Origin: Trichobilharzia regenti
Taxonomy: Eukaryota; Platyhelminthes; Trematoda; Strigeidida; Schistosomatidae
DNA: 64,000 nucleotides
Assembly (NCBI GenBank): GCA_944472135.2
Contig: OX235263.1
Coordinates: forward strand, 19,335,379-19,399,378
Direction of reading: 5' to 3'
The notes beneath the pieces are model-generated. The model ran no database searches, had not been told where the DNA came from, and worked only from the letters and a program-made list of their open reading frames with translations. This document shows positions 54,440 to 63,591 of this stretch, piece by piece (the first letter of the stretch is position 1; each line of letters begins with the position of its first letter). A program made the translations under genes and the position numbers.

Positions 54440-54692
54440 TGTAAAGTATTAAATTGAGCGTAGACGTGATATCCGGCTATCAACCAAAAGCTGTGTGTAC
54501 TTCTCAGCCGTCCGCTCCGTCCTCCCTTATGGCTGTGAGTGGGATATGGCCACTGGAAGTGAAAGGCATGAAAAGGCTGGCTAGCTGTCATTGACCACAG
54601 ATATGTGCGTTTCATCTTCTGTGGGAAGTGGTGTAATAAGGTGAACAATATTGAGGGTAGGCGTTGGTCGAGTTACCCAATCAATCCATGGT
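54440..54692 (+). pseudogene. RTE-type LINE (SR3-like), internal fragment
   Basis: GTAGACGTGATATCCGGCTA, CGTCCTCCCTTATGGCTGTG, GCCACTGGAAGTG, AAAGGCTGGCTAGCTGTCAT and GTGTAATAAGGTGAACAATA parallel the first part of 46400-46640. It ends abruptly at the inverted RTE copy. Confidence 0.78.
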
Positions 54693-55415
54693 GCAAGCCA
54701 GCCAGCCAGCCAGTGAAGGTGTCAGTTCTTGATAAAAGTGTGAATTGGTTTGTTGGAAATGCTTTTTGTGATGTACTGGCCAAGTTTCTGACCATATAGA
54801 AGGTCGAACTTCACATTTGTATTGAACGGAATCGGAATCTTGTTGTTTATGCTGACTGAGACAGGGTGCAGCAGCAGATTTCAAAACTGGTTTCAGGTTG
54901 ATGAAAGTGTATCTCACCTTCTAGATTTTGGCTGGCTGGCTTTGACATCTTCCTTCTATCCCGACAGACTGTGGTTGAAACGTGCTTTCTAGATGGATAA
55001 GTGAAGGCGGGAAGTCAGCTGTGTGAAATCTCTTCCATTGATGGTGGTTGGTGCTACCTGTTATTGTTGTTGTTGTTGTTGCTGTCGGCTTATTGGCTGT
55101 CTTCATCCCCTCCATCTTCTTTATTTTCACCTAGAGTCTTGTCTTCACTCCCAGCCTGTTCTGCTAGTTTGTTAGTTTTCGCCTGTCTACAATTCTTCGA
55201 GTTCGGTGGCATTAGGTTTCCTATCTTTCCGGTATGAGCCGGTCTTTTCACTCCCCTTGCAGAGTCCTATGTATAATCCAGTCCGCCACAATGGAGAATA
55301 TCATCATCGATTATATTCTGACAGCCTTGTCTAACTCCTGTATTCACTTCAAACGCCTCACCTGACACGAATCATCGTCATATAACTGTTTAGTGAGGTC
55401 GATAATGACTGGCTA
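54693..55415 (-). pseudogene. RTE-type LINE, inverted relative of 52360-53465
   Basis: The reverse complement shares TTTCATCAACCTGAAACCAG, CTGCTGCTGCACCCTGTCTC, and the unusual GCCAGCCAGCCAAAATCTAG with the plus-strand copy 2 kb to the left. It continues upstream into thumb and palm (55070-55415). The 3' end is cut at 54693, next to a GCCAGCCAGCCAGCCAG run. Confidence 0.82.
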
Positions 55416-56020
55416 GAAAATTAGCAAGCGAGTAACCTATATATATATGTATATATATATATATGTCGCTTTGCAAGTCACTCACATCTTTGAGTACCTC
55501 CCCTAACATTCTATTGTTCAGCAAGTTTAAAGAGAATAGGTATACTTATTCATTTTTCGAAGGTGTTTTGTTCAGTGATGAAAGTAATAGAAAGGTGAAA
55601 AACGAAACAACAGTTTAGCGTGTTATTTGAATTATACACACATATATATATATGCTATAATTTCTGTTTGTTTTTGATGCGTTTAGTTAGTTAGTTAGTT
55701 AGTTTCCTTTTCTCTTCTACTGAAGTTCCTATCCTTCCCTCCCCCAACTGTTTTTTTTACCCAGTTTTGAGTTGTTTTCATTTCTGTGTTCATGCAGTTT
55801 TATTTTCTTTCCTGTTCTCTTCACTATGACGAAAGGTATTGTCAAAATTGTTTTTTGTTTGTAACTCTTCACAGTGTTAGCACTCGTCTTCATCGGAAAC
55901 ATATTAAATGTGATAATATTTAACCTATTATTATAATATATTATACGATACTTGTATTAAAGAGTGTCCTGAAACTGAAATTTAATCGAATGTTAAATTT
56001 GCCCTAGTATTATTTTGATA
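55416..56020. other. AT-rich with (AT)n and (TTAG)n runs
   Basis: TA runs at 55438-55464 and 55639-55654; GTTAGTTAGTTAGTTAGTTA at 55685-55705. No gene recognised. Confidence 0.5.
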
Positions 56021-56142
56021 TGGTTGTGTCCTCTGAGCTAGCTGGATAGTTAATTTGCAAAGCTTTCATTGCAACCTACAACGCAACATCTTCAGCGCAT
56101 ACTTCAATTCGAACTGAAGTGAGCTTTTAGATTTCTCCACGT

Positions 56143-56344
56143 TGCGTCGGTGGCACAGTGGTTAGGACTCTCACCGACCATGCACATGGTCCGGGGTTCG
56201 AGCCCACGCCGGCGCACACCTGATATCTATGGTCGGCCTGCGAAATTCGGGCTACCGATATCCATGCTGAAAATTCCGTACTTGTACCAAAAATACAGTG
56301 TGGAATCAAGCTGTAAATCAAAATTAAAAAAAAAAATAAATAAA
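56143..56344 (+). mobile_element. SINE family B, full length, inside the left arm
   Basis: GTCGGTGGCACAGTGGTTAG (A-box region), GGTTCGAGCCC (B box, 56194-56204), body, and a poly(A)-rich tail AAATTAAAAAAAAAAATAAA. The best preserved copy of the family. It splits the left arm between GATTTCTCCA and TTAATCATCTCTCC, which are contiguous in the right arm. No clear target-site duplication. Confidence 0.88.
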
Positions 56345-56479
56345 TGTATTAATCATCTCTCCCAATTGGGTGACCTTGGAAGTCATTGGTTGTTTCCGTG
56401 TGTGTTTTCGCAGCCTCTAGGTGGCTACTTGTATTGAATTGACGTTGCACACAAACCAACAAAATCACTTCAATCAGTT

Positions 56480-56830
56480 CTATGTCAACCAAAAGACTCA
56501 ACAACGAAAGATGATAAAGCCAACATTATCTACAAAACAAATTGTAACAACTGTGAAAAACACTAGATTGACCAAAGTGGATGTCCCCTTCGTTTTCGTA
56601 TCCATGGTCATAAGCTAGCTGCTAAAAGACGTGATGACATCACTCCTTCATATTATTGCATACAGACAACCATGGACATAGATTCGACTGGGACGACCAA
56701 CGTTCAAATATTAGACAGAGGAAACAACAAGAATGCTAGAGAATTTTTAGAAGCTCATCTGGTAATACAGGGAATCATCAATCAATAGACACACCGAGAT
56801 AAACAAAATTTATCAACCGATAAGAAGGAA
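56480..56830 (+). pseudogene. PLE endonuclease, C-terminal part (second PLE subtype)
   Basis: Reading across shifts: CEKH, then TRLTKVDVPFVFVSMVISA-like, KLAAKRRDDITPSYYCIQT, DIDSTGTTNVQILDRGN and NARKFLEAHLVIQGIINQ. This is the GIY-YIG form with a KLAxKRxD...FDWxxxxxLDRG...REFLEA...INRHI order, different from the LLHIAEA form of the other PLE fragments here. So at least two PLE lineages occur in the window. Confidence 0.68.
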
Positions 56831-57224
56831 ACATCACAAACACACAAAGGGTAAACTTCAAGTCAAAGAAACAATCAGTTCCAATACAAGTAGCGACCTA
56901 GATAGAGGCTGCGAAAACACACACACGGAAACAACAATCACTTCCAAGGTCACCCACTGGAGAGATGATTAATAAACGCATGGAGAAATCTAAAAGCTCA
57001 CTTCAATTCGAACTGAAGTATACGCTGAAGATGTTGCTAGTTGGGCGATGAAAGCTCCGCAAGTTAACTATCCAGCTAGCTCAGAGGACACAACCAAATC
57101 GAAATCATCCACCTGAGCTACAAATCTTCCCCATCATATCTATGTCTAGTATTATGCCTATCCTAGTCTTTCCATATTTATGTCAATTTCTACGTTACGA
57201 GGAAATTGAGACAATCTTCATTTC

Positions 57225-57530
57225 TTACTCAGTAGTCTTTACATTCACAGTTTATTAATTCATTCATTCTAACACATTCTTTTTTATTACTCTTTCTTGG
57301 GTTGCTTATGAAATACTTTGTTACACTGCAAAGGGTAATAAAATCTGTTGATAAGACAAGTTTGGTGTCTCTAAACCAATTTATTAATAGTGTTGTAGAT
57401 AGACACCTTTCGTTTTGGCAAAGCACCAACACCACCGACCTCACCAATAATCTAGAAATGCAGTGTGAGCAAGTTAATGAAACTTGATAAATAATATTGT
57501 AAGCAAGAATAAAATATGTTTAATGAAGTG
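57225..57530 (+). pseudogene. Jockey/CR1-group LINE, thumb fragment
   Basis: QFINSFILTHSFLLLFLGLL, MKYFVTLQRVIKSVDKTSLV and SLNQFINSVVDRHLSFWQS correspond to the FVNSCILPILLYCSPLVFPG...VDRHL region of the other copies. It is broken near 57450. No 3' tail of the family follows. Confidence 0.75.
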
Positions 57531-57589
57531 TTATATTATTAAATGCGATATCTGACAAGTTTCAGGGTGGGTTTGCGAAAGATGAAATT

Positions 57590-57715
57590 AAGATTTAGGC
57601 TAGAGAGACGCGTTAGGGTTAGGTTAACCTAATGAGGGTGATATTAAGATTAGTTTAGGGATATTTTCACGTTAGGGTCAGAATAAGGATAGATTAAGAT
57701 TGTTATAAGGGTTGG
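57590..57715. repeat. Degenerate telomere-like stretch
   Basis: CGTTAGGGTTAGGTTAACC at 57612-57630 and further TTTAGGG, GTTAGGG and AAGGGTT pieces over 120 bp. TTAGGG is the schistosome telomere unit, but only two adjacent units match well. Confidence 0.4.
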
Positions 57716-58835
57716 AAGAGTAGATAATTACATGCACAAAATGAAGTATGATTAATTGTTGATATTCCAATCCAAAAGTGAGAGGTATTTTTCGTTGCAC
57801 TTCGAAGAATGGTGACCTGTGTAACAGTCTCATGTCTTTTAATTCCTTATTTCCATGATTGTATGTATATATTTTATACGCCAAAGTCGTCTTTATCATG
57901 TAGTTGGTGAGTTCAGGGGCATTTCTCCGTTGGTATTTATAGGTGTTTAAAGTTTAACTTTCCCCATTATTTTAGTAATATTAATAGCTTTATTCTGAAC
58001 AGTATTTATGTAATGTACAGAATTTTCAGGGGAATTAATCGAGCGATATTTCCTCTTCGTTATCAAGTATCTTCACATAAAAGATTAATTGACTGACAGT
58101 ATATCGTGTGATGACACAGTTCTATCTTACCTGAAGCGTAAACCAATCCATTACGATATCTCTTCTTTTTCTTCTTCAAGAAATGCACGACATTTGTTGA
58201 ATGCTACAGCTATAAAATGTTCTAGAGTACATGTTCTGAACCAAGGACACAATCCAGGAACAGTCACCTCTTGTACTAGGATACGTTCCCAGTCAGGAAT
58301 ATGCCTTTTACTCAAATTTAGTAGAAACTTGTCAATCAGCAGGTTGTAACTGTTTTAAAAACTGGCCAGAATAAACAATACTACCAGAGGTCAAATTTCG
58401 CTAGATTTAAACAAACTGAATAAGAGAAATTATATGCACTATATACTGATAGAGGTTTTCGACAGCCCAAGTTTTAAGCAGGCCACCAGGAAACTCATAT
58501 AAGAAATTAACGAATATTATCTTGTCGAACTCTGAGTATTAACTGTTTTTCTGCACACAGCCCTCGCCTTGTCTACACTTCATCAGGGTGGCCTAGAAGA
58601 AACTTTAAAAGACTTTATCCGAGGCCAATCATCTTTCTTCTTTCAATCATTAGTTCAATGTCTTCATTATTTCCATCTGAATTTCAATTTTACATTCTCA
58701 GCGACATTGTTATCGACACTGCAAATGTCCCTCCTTACTTAGTAATGTAAAAAGAAAGTTAGATGGAGTGTTGTATTGCATGCTGAAAATCTCACGTTGT
58801 ATTGAACGTACTGTTTTGAATTAAAGCCATTATTA
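57716..58835. other. No recognised gene; possible LINE 3' UTR at its right end
   Basis: An 86-codon frame (58089-58349 +) has no motif. From about 58530 to 58840 the sequence ends GAATTAAAGCCATTATTATT, similar to the Jockey/CR1-group LINE tail. Confidence 0.35.
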
Positions 58836-58837
58836 TT

Positions 58838-59289
58838 ATTTGTAAAAAATTATATTTGTAAAATCTCAGCGATATTGAAATGAGTAATTCCAACGTTTCG
58901 TTCGGCAATCTGGTCCGAACTTCTTCAGGGAAATTAATCGAAATTAACAGAACAGGTTTATATATAAAGGAACATCTTTTGTTTTTAAAAACTTGTCCAA
59001 TCATGATTTATAAAACAAATGTTAACAAGTATAATAAACAAAATTGTACGAGTTGTGATCAAATTTGACCACAACTCGTACAATTTTGTTTATTATACTT
59101 GTTAACATTTGTTTTATAAATCATGATTGGACAAGTTTTTAAAAACAAAGATGTTCCTTTATATATAAACCGTGTTCTGTTAATTTCGATTAATTTCCCT
59201 GAAGAAGTTCGGACCAGATTGCCGAACGAAACGTTGGAATTACTCATTTCAATATCGCTGAGATTTTACAAATATAATTTTTTACAAAT
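58838..59289. repeat. 452-bp near-perfect palindrome
   Basis: Arms 58838-59063 and 59064-59289 are reverse complements with one central mismatch pair and two single-base indels (extra T near 58978 left, extra C near 59172 right). The centre is TCAAATTTGA with no spacer. Each arm contains TTCCCTGAAGAAGTTCGGAC and CCGAACGAAACGTTGGAATT, a hammerhead-like segment. The frames of about 60 and 70 codons on both strands are by-products of the symmetry. Confidence 0.96.
59186..59245 (+). ncRNA. Hammerhead-like motif in palindrome arm
   Basis: CUGAAGA is followed by one extra A, stem II GUUCGG/CCGAAC (6 pairs), GAAA, then C and a short stem III. The flanks UAAUUUCC and GGAAUUA pair over 7 positions with one bulged U as stem I. 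The extra A before stem II departs from the consensus, so activity is doubtful. A mirror copy is in the left arm (minus strand, about 58882-58941). Confidence 0.45.
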
Positions 59290-59394
59290 GTCTACTTCTC
59301 ACTCGGCGCCCAAATATTATAGAACTATTCTGTCAAATCTTGACTACAGTTCATTTGATTCATTATTATTATTATTGTGCTTTTTAACCAGAAT

Positions 59395-60610
59395 TTATAC
59401 ATTATTATTATTCCCTTGGGTTCCGAGTGGAAAATAGGGCTTCAGCAACACATCTCCACTTTCTTCTGTTTTCTGCCGTCTTCTTCAGCTGGCAAGCTCC
59501 ACGAATGACCATGATCTGTCATCTCCTACTCCAACTTGCACGATCTCCACCATGTCAATCTCTCACTGACGACCCACTCATCATTTCCTATTGTGATTCC
59601 ATTCTAGCAATGGCTTGCAATACGCGCGATGTCATTCGGCAGCTTCGTCATTGGCGTATGCTCCATCAATCCATCTCCATTTTTCCTTCATGTATGTTGA
59701 GCAATCAGCTGTTGCATGTTGGTTTGTTCCCAGCCAGTCGGCTAGAGTTTCTTGTTGCTAATTCTTTCTTACCGGCCATTCGATAGAGTATGGAGCTGGC
59801 CAGCAAGTGAAGTGGTCAGCTGTTGATAGATGTCTGAATCAACCTGTTCACAAGGATTTCGGTGACGCAAATGCCAATTTTCTGACCCATAAAGGAGAAC
59901 TAAATGACTTTTGATAATCTGGATTATGTTGTTTGTTATGCTGTGGAGAGCAGAATATTCCCAAACTGATTTCAGAGTGTTAATGGTCTGTCCTCCCTTT
60001 TCCCATTCAGACTTGTCATCTTCATCAATTACACTGACCTGTATTCGAAGGTAAGCAAAGGAAGTAACTTCTTTCTGATTCCTTCCGTTTGTAGTGATTA
60101 GTGTTTGTTGTTGTTGTTGTTAGTTGGTTGGTTGGTCGTCTTCGTCATCTCCATCTTCTTGTTTATGTTCATCTGAAATCCTGTCTCCTCTGATTCTCCG
60201 ACTAGTTTGTTGGTTTTCGTCTGTAGGTGTTCTTTCTATAGTTTTTTTTATCAGATCAACGTATTCCTGCCTTCTTACTCCCGTGTACAGCCTGCTGCAT
60301 AAACAACTCCATCACAATTAGTAATCTTCGGTGATATTAGTTGGTAGTCTTGTCTTACTCCCGTATTCACTTGAAACGTCTCTCTGAGATTTCCGCTGTG
60401 GAATACGTGACTTGAGACACTGTCATATAGCTGTTGTGAATGAAGCTGATAAAGACTTGGGGCGCTGCACTTTATAATGTCGACGTAGTTTCTGAATCAC
60501 TTCACGGTCAACGTTGTCAACTGTTGTTTTTACAGTCGACGAGATTAATGTACAGTGAGATTTGACTGCCATCCTATGCTCTGTTCGATGAGGTTCTTGT
60601 AGAGTTACAA
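59395..60610 (-). pseudogene. RTE-type LINE, RT palm to 3' end
   Basis: The left end TTATTATTATTCCCTTGGGT, TCCGAGTGGAAAATAGGGCT is the 3' signature. It extends to about 60610, where the minus strand reads VDCKNNS and other remnants of the FDSVDRxTLWKLLRHYGVP block at the RT start, so this is the longest RTE copy here. No frame exceeds 60 codons on the coding strand. Confidence 0.85.
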
Positions 60611-61300
60611 TTTGATCACCGGCGTTCTAGAATTTTTGGTTCATAACATCCTGAGGACTCCTCCTCTCATGGCTCATACCTCTCTATGCATCTCGTTCGT
60701 AATTATGATTTGAGAATTACTTTAAAAGCTAACGAAAAATTTCAGAATTACAGAATAAAAGTCATACTAAATAAAAGACATTTTATCAACTCACTATTTA
60801 CATAAGGTAAATGTATACATATATACACCATACGATAAAGAATTGCGTCAATGGGAGAAACTGTCTAGCAGTGTGTTTCATGTTTGAAGAAATAGACTTA
60901 ATAATATCTGTAAAATATCAAGTAAACATTACGTAAGAGATAAGAAAAAAAAGGCAGGAGAAAAGAACATGTATATTATTTAATATGTATCTGTTGTCTA
61001 CAATTCACCACTGTTCATGTTTATAAAAACTATAAATAGACAAATAAGTTATTATCAGTTGAAATGAAGAAAAAATGAGTTTATTTTAAGTGTAGGTTAT
61101 AATTAATAAAGATTACAGGGGATTGTTTCATTCTAAAAGTTTTATATTCACACCTTAAACCTTTCTAATGATAAACATTTAAGACAAGCACGAAAAGTTA
61201 ATAAAGCAGAATTTAATGAATTCATTAAATTTTGGTAGAACTACTACTACTGTTCAGCTGGTTTCTCTACATATAGGGATGTATATATTACTGGAATCAC
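60611..61300. other. AT-rich, no recognisable gene
   Basis: No repeat family recognised. Confidence 0.4.
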
Positions 61301-61304
61301 ATTA

Positions 61305-61862
61305 TTATATTATTATTGCTCCCTTTAATTCCTAGAGGAACATAGGGCATCAGCTGCACGTCTCCATTGCGTTTGGTTCTGCGTCAACCTTTTCACCTGG
61401 CTCCACATCTGCTCACATGCTTCCATCTCTTCTTCATGTGACCTCCTCCACCTCCACCCACCCTCACACTGATAACCAACTCACCGCTTCCCCAATCAGT
61501 CGGGCTCCACTCTAGCAATGGCATGGTGTGTGATGTCACTTGAGGGTTTGTTTCCTCAGAATTTGGCCAATGCACCTACATTTCTTTCTGCGTATTGGCT
61601 GCACACTCGGTTCCTGCTAGGTCGGTTCGCTTCTAGAGATCCCTGTCGCTGACCTTTTCTGGCCTTCCACCTGATCTTGAATGGGACTGAGCGAAGACAG
61701 CTGTCTATGAACGTCTGTGATTTGTTTGGAGTGGTCTTCATGACACGGCGCCAGGTTTCTGATCTGTATATCTGTGGCATTGATTTCACATTGGAGTTGA
61801 AAATCCGGATCTTGTTTTTCACTCTAAGTGTTGTTGATCTCATTATTATAATTATCATTATT
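61305..61862 (-). pseudogene. RTE-type LINE, 3' end
   Basis: The left end ATTATTATTGCTCCCTTTAA, TTCCTAGAGGAACATAGGGC is the 3' signature. The minus frame 61556-61858 reads LRVKNKIRIFNSNVKSM, YRSETWRRVMKTTPNKSQTF and IDSCLRSVPFKIRW, classic RTE C-terminal blocks. Confidence 0.86.
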
Positions 61863-62140
61863 ACGTTGAATCTTTCAACAAATCACACTGTTATGTAATC
61901 ATCTATATTTTAAATTACTTGTATTTTCCGAACTTGTTGATTTAATCGCAAAGCTTTCGTCATCCTTCTGCAACTGATGCTGATTTGTGATTTGATCGAT
62001 AAAAAGTGTCCTTACACTCTAAAGCTAAAAAAAAATCATGGCTTGAGTTAGTCAATCCTATTTCCCAAAAGGTCTAGTCTACATAATTAATTTCATTTTA
62101 AACCAAAAGTAATATAAAAGAGTTTCAGTCGTCAGATTTT
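61863..62140. other. AT-rich, no recognisable gene
   Basis: Nothing assigned. Confidence 0.4.
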
Positions 62141-62149
62141 AGTTACGAA

Positions 62150-62530
62150 CCAACCTTACTCAGAGAGGCCACTGAAAATTACCAGCAGGGACTGTTTAGC
62201 CCTCTTTCTTCGGAATATTCAGCAGCAATGACCATTCTCGATCTCACAGCTAGAGATTGAACCTTCCCCCTCCCCGCCCCAATGACCTTTGGGTTGTGAG
62301 ACTAAGCTCGTGGAATATTCGGTCACGGAGACGAAATTCAATGATCCGTAAGTTCAAACTCTGTCAATTCGTGATATAGCGGCACCCTTACTAATAACTT
62401 AGATGAGAGTCCACATCACCTTTACATAGTGGAACACAACGGTCACAATTTTTCAGTATCTGTGCTGTAGTCACCAATCAGATGGTGGCTAAACCTCGTT
62501 GAGAACCAACATCAGTTGGAGAGATAATTA
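62150..62530 (-). mobile_element. SINE family A, old copy
   Basis: CTCAGAGAGGCCACTGAAAA, CAGCAGGGACTGTTTAGCCC and TCAGCAGCAATGACCATTCT follow the distal end and ribozyme region in reverse. A head-like part is at 62240-62330 and the CAATTCGTGATATAGCGGC central module at 62368-62386. Highly diverged. Confidence 0.55.
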
Positions 62531-62714
62531 AAATTGAAAAAAAAGTTATTCGCATTTTATGAATTTGAATACAACAAGAGCAACAGTGGTTTGCGCAGAA
62601 TAAGATGCTGCCGTAATTTCTTATCCCGCTGCTCATAGCCTTAAGATGCTAAGTTTGTGTACAGAAACATACTTAAACATACTTACTCAGAGAGATCAAG
62701 TTAAAAGAAGAAAT

Positions 62715-63190
62715 CAGTGTGTGCCTTCAATGGTAGTAATAATAATTATCACTCTGTTCCAAACAACAATGATGATTATACAGAGCAGCATGTAATCAAA
62801 TGAGGGTGAGAATGAAAACATCCATTTACCAGGCCAAAGAAAGACAAGAGAGATTATCGCTTCTTTCTGAATACATAAGTTGGGTGTCAAACGCTTGATA
62901 GAGATTGTTTTGGCAAACTTGAAGAGAACTGAACTCTTTTGATTATTGATAATTTTGAAGGATCTTGTGATATTCACCTAATGATCCCTATCAACGAGAT
63001 GCCTGGCATTTTTTCCCTTGAGACGTAGACTTTTTGATACATGTTCAAAAATTCGGAGGTGTTTCCTTTCTGTACTAGCAATATAATTGTTTCCGCGGAT
63101 ACACGTAAATTTGTATACATAGTTATAGTTAACATAAGAAGGCTGTCTGTCAACTTTTGATTACTCCCTGGAGCATATTGTCCGATAAAC
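62715..63190 (-). pseudogene. PLE, GIY-YIG endonuclease part
   Basis: The minus strand reads KFTCIRGNNYIASTERKHLR, IFEHVSKSLRLKGK, HLVDRDH, then VNITRSFKIINNQKSSV, KFAKTISIKRLTPNLCIQKE and AIISLVFLWPGKWMFSFSPS. All blocks of the PLE endonuclease C-terminal half are in order with one main shift near 62975. Confidence 0.8.
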
Positions 63191-63365
63191 GGGAGTCAAC
63201 TTGGGCAGTAACGTAGATAAAGTTAATAATATCCCTAGGCTGTAAACAGCTGACGAGAAGGCAACGAAATAAACTATGGTAACATTTTATTCTTCGCAAA
63301 CTACTGTTGTTCTTGCTTTATTCAGAATGAAATTAAATTTTCAATTATTGGTTTTGTAAGGATTT
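63191..63365. other. No recognisable gene
   Basis: Spacer between a PLE and a SINE. Confidence 0.4.
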
Positions 63366-63367
63366 AT

Positions 63368-63590
63368 TTTTTGATTGGATGAAGGATTTCATCATGAGCT
63401 GACATCAGTTAGAGAACAACTGGTAAACCACTGCAAGGAGTACTGGACAGCTATTTCATCACCCTAGTTTCGGACTCTTCATCAGTATGCACCCTCACCA
63501 CAGAGTTCGAACCCAGAACCATCTGGTTACAAGGCTAGCGAGCTCGTAGACCACTGAGCCACAAAATTGGAATTCATCAGTCATTGAATT
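63368..63590 (-). mobile_element. SINE family A, tRNA-like head well kept
   Basis: B-box complement GAGTTCGAACCC (63503-63514), A-box region complement TAGACCACTGAGCCAC (63547-63562). Ribozyme region in sense: CAUACUG, AUGAAGA, GUCCGAAACUAGGG, an insertion GAU, GAAAUAGCUGUC, CAGUAC. Stem I is still nearly complete, C3 reads A and stem II is damaged. Distal end CTGATGTCAGCTCATGATGA. Confidence 0.78.
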
Positions 63591-63591
63591 C

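Larger units (their letters stand above)
56022..57118. mobile_element. PLE endonuclease between long inverted arms
   Basis: The left arm (56022-56142 plus 56345-56440) and the right arm (56880-57118) are inverted repeats of about 230 bp: GGTTGTGTCCTCTGAGCTAG, CAACATCTTCAGCG, TTCGAACTGAAGTGAGC, TTTTCGCAGCCTCTA on both. The left arm is interrupted by a SINE B. The loop 56441-56879 codes for a decayed PLE endonuclease. Inverted arms around a PLE body are known in other animals as partial tandem or inverted copies. Confidence 0.78.

Noticed and set aside
58880..59437. Four frames of 62-104 codons around 59.06 kb, two nearly the same protein on opposite strands
   Set aside because: They arise from the palindrome; each arm yields the same frames. 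No domain.
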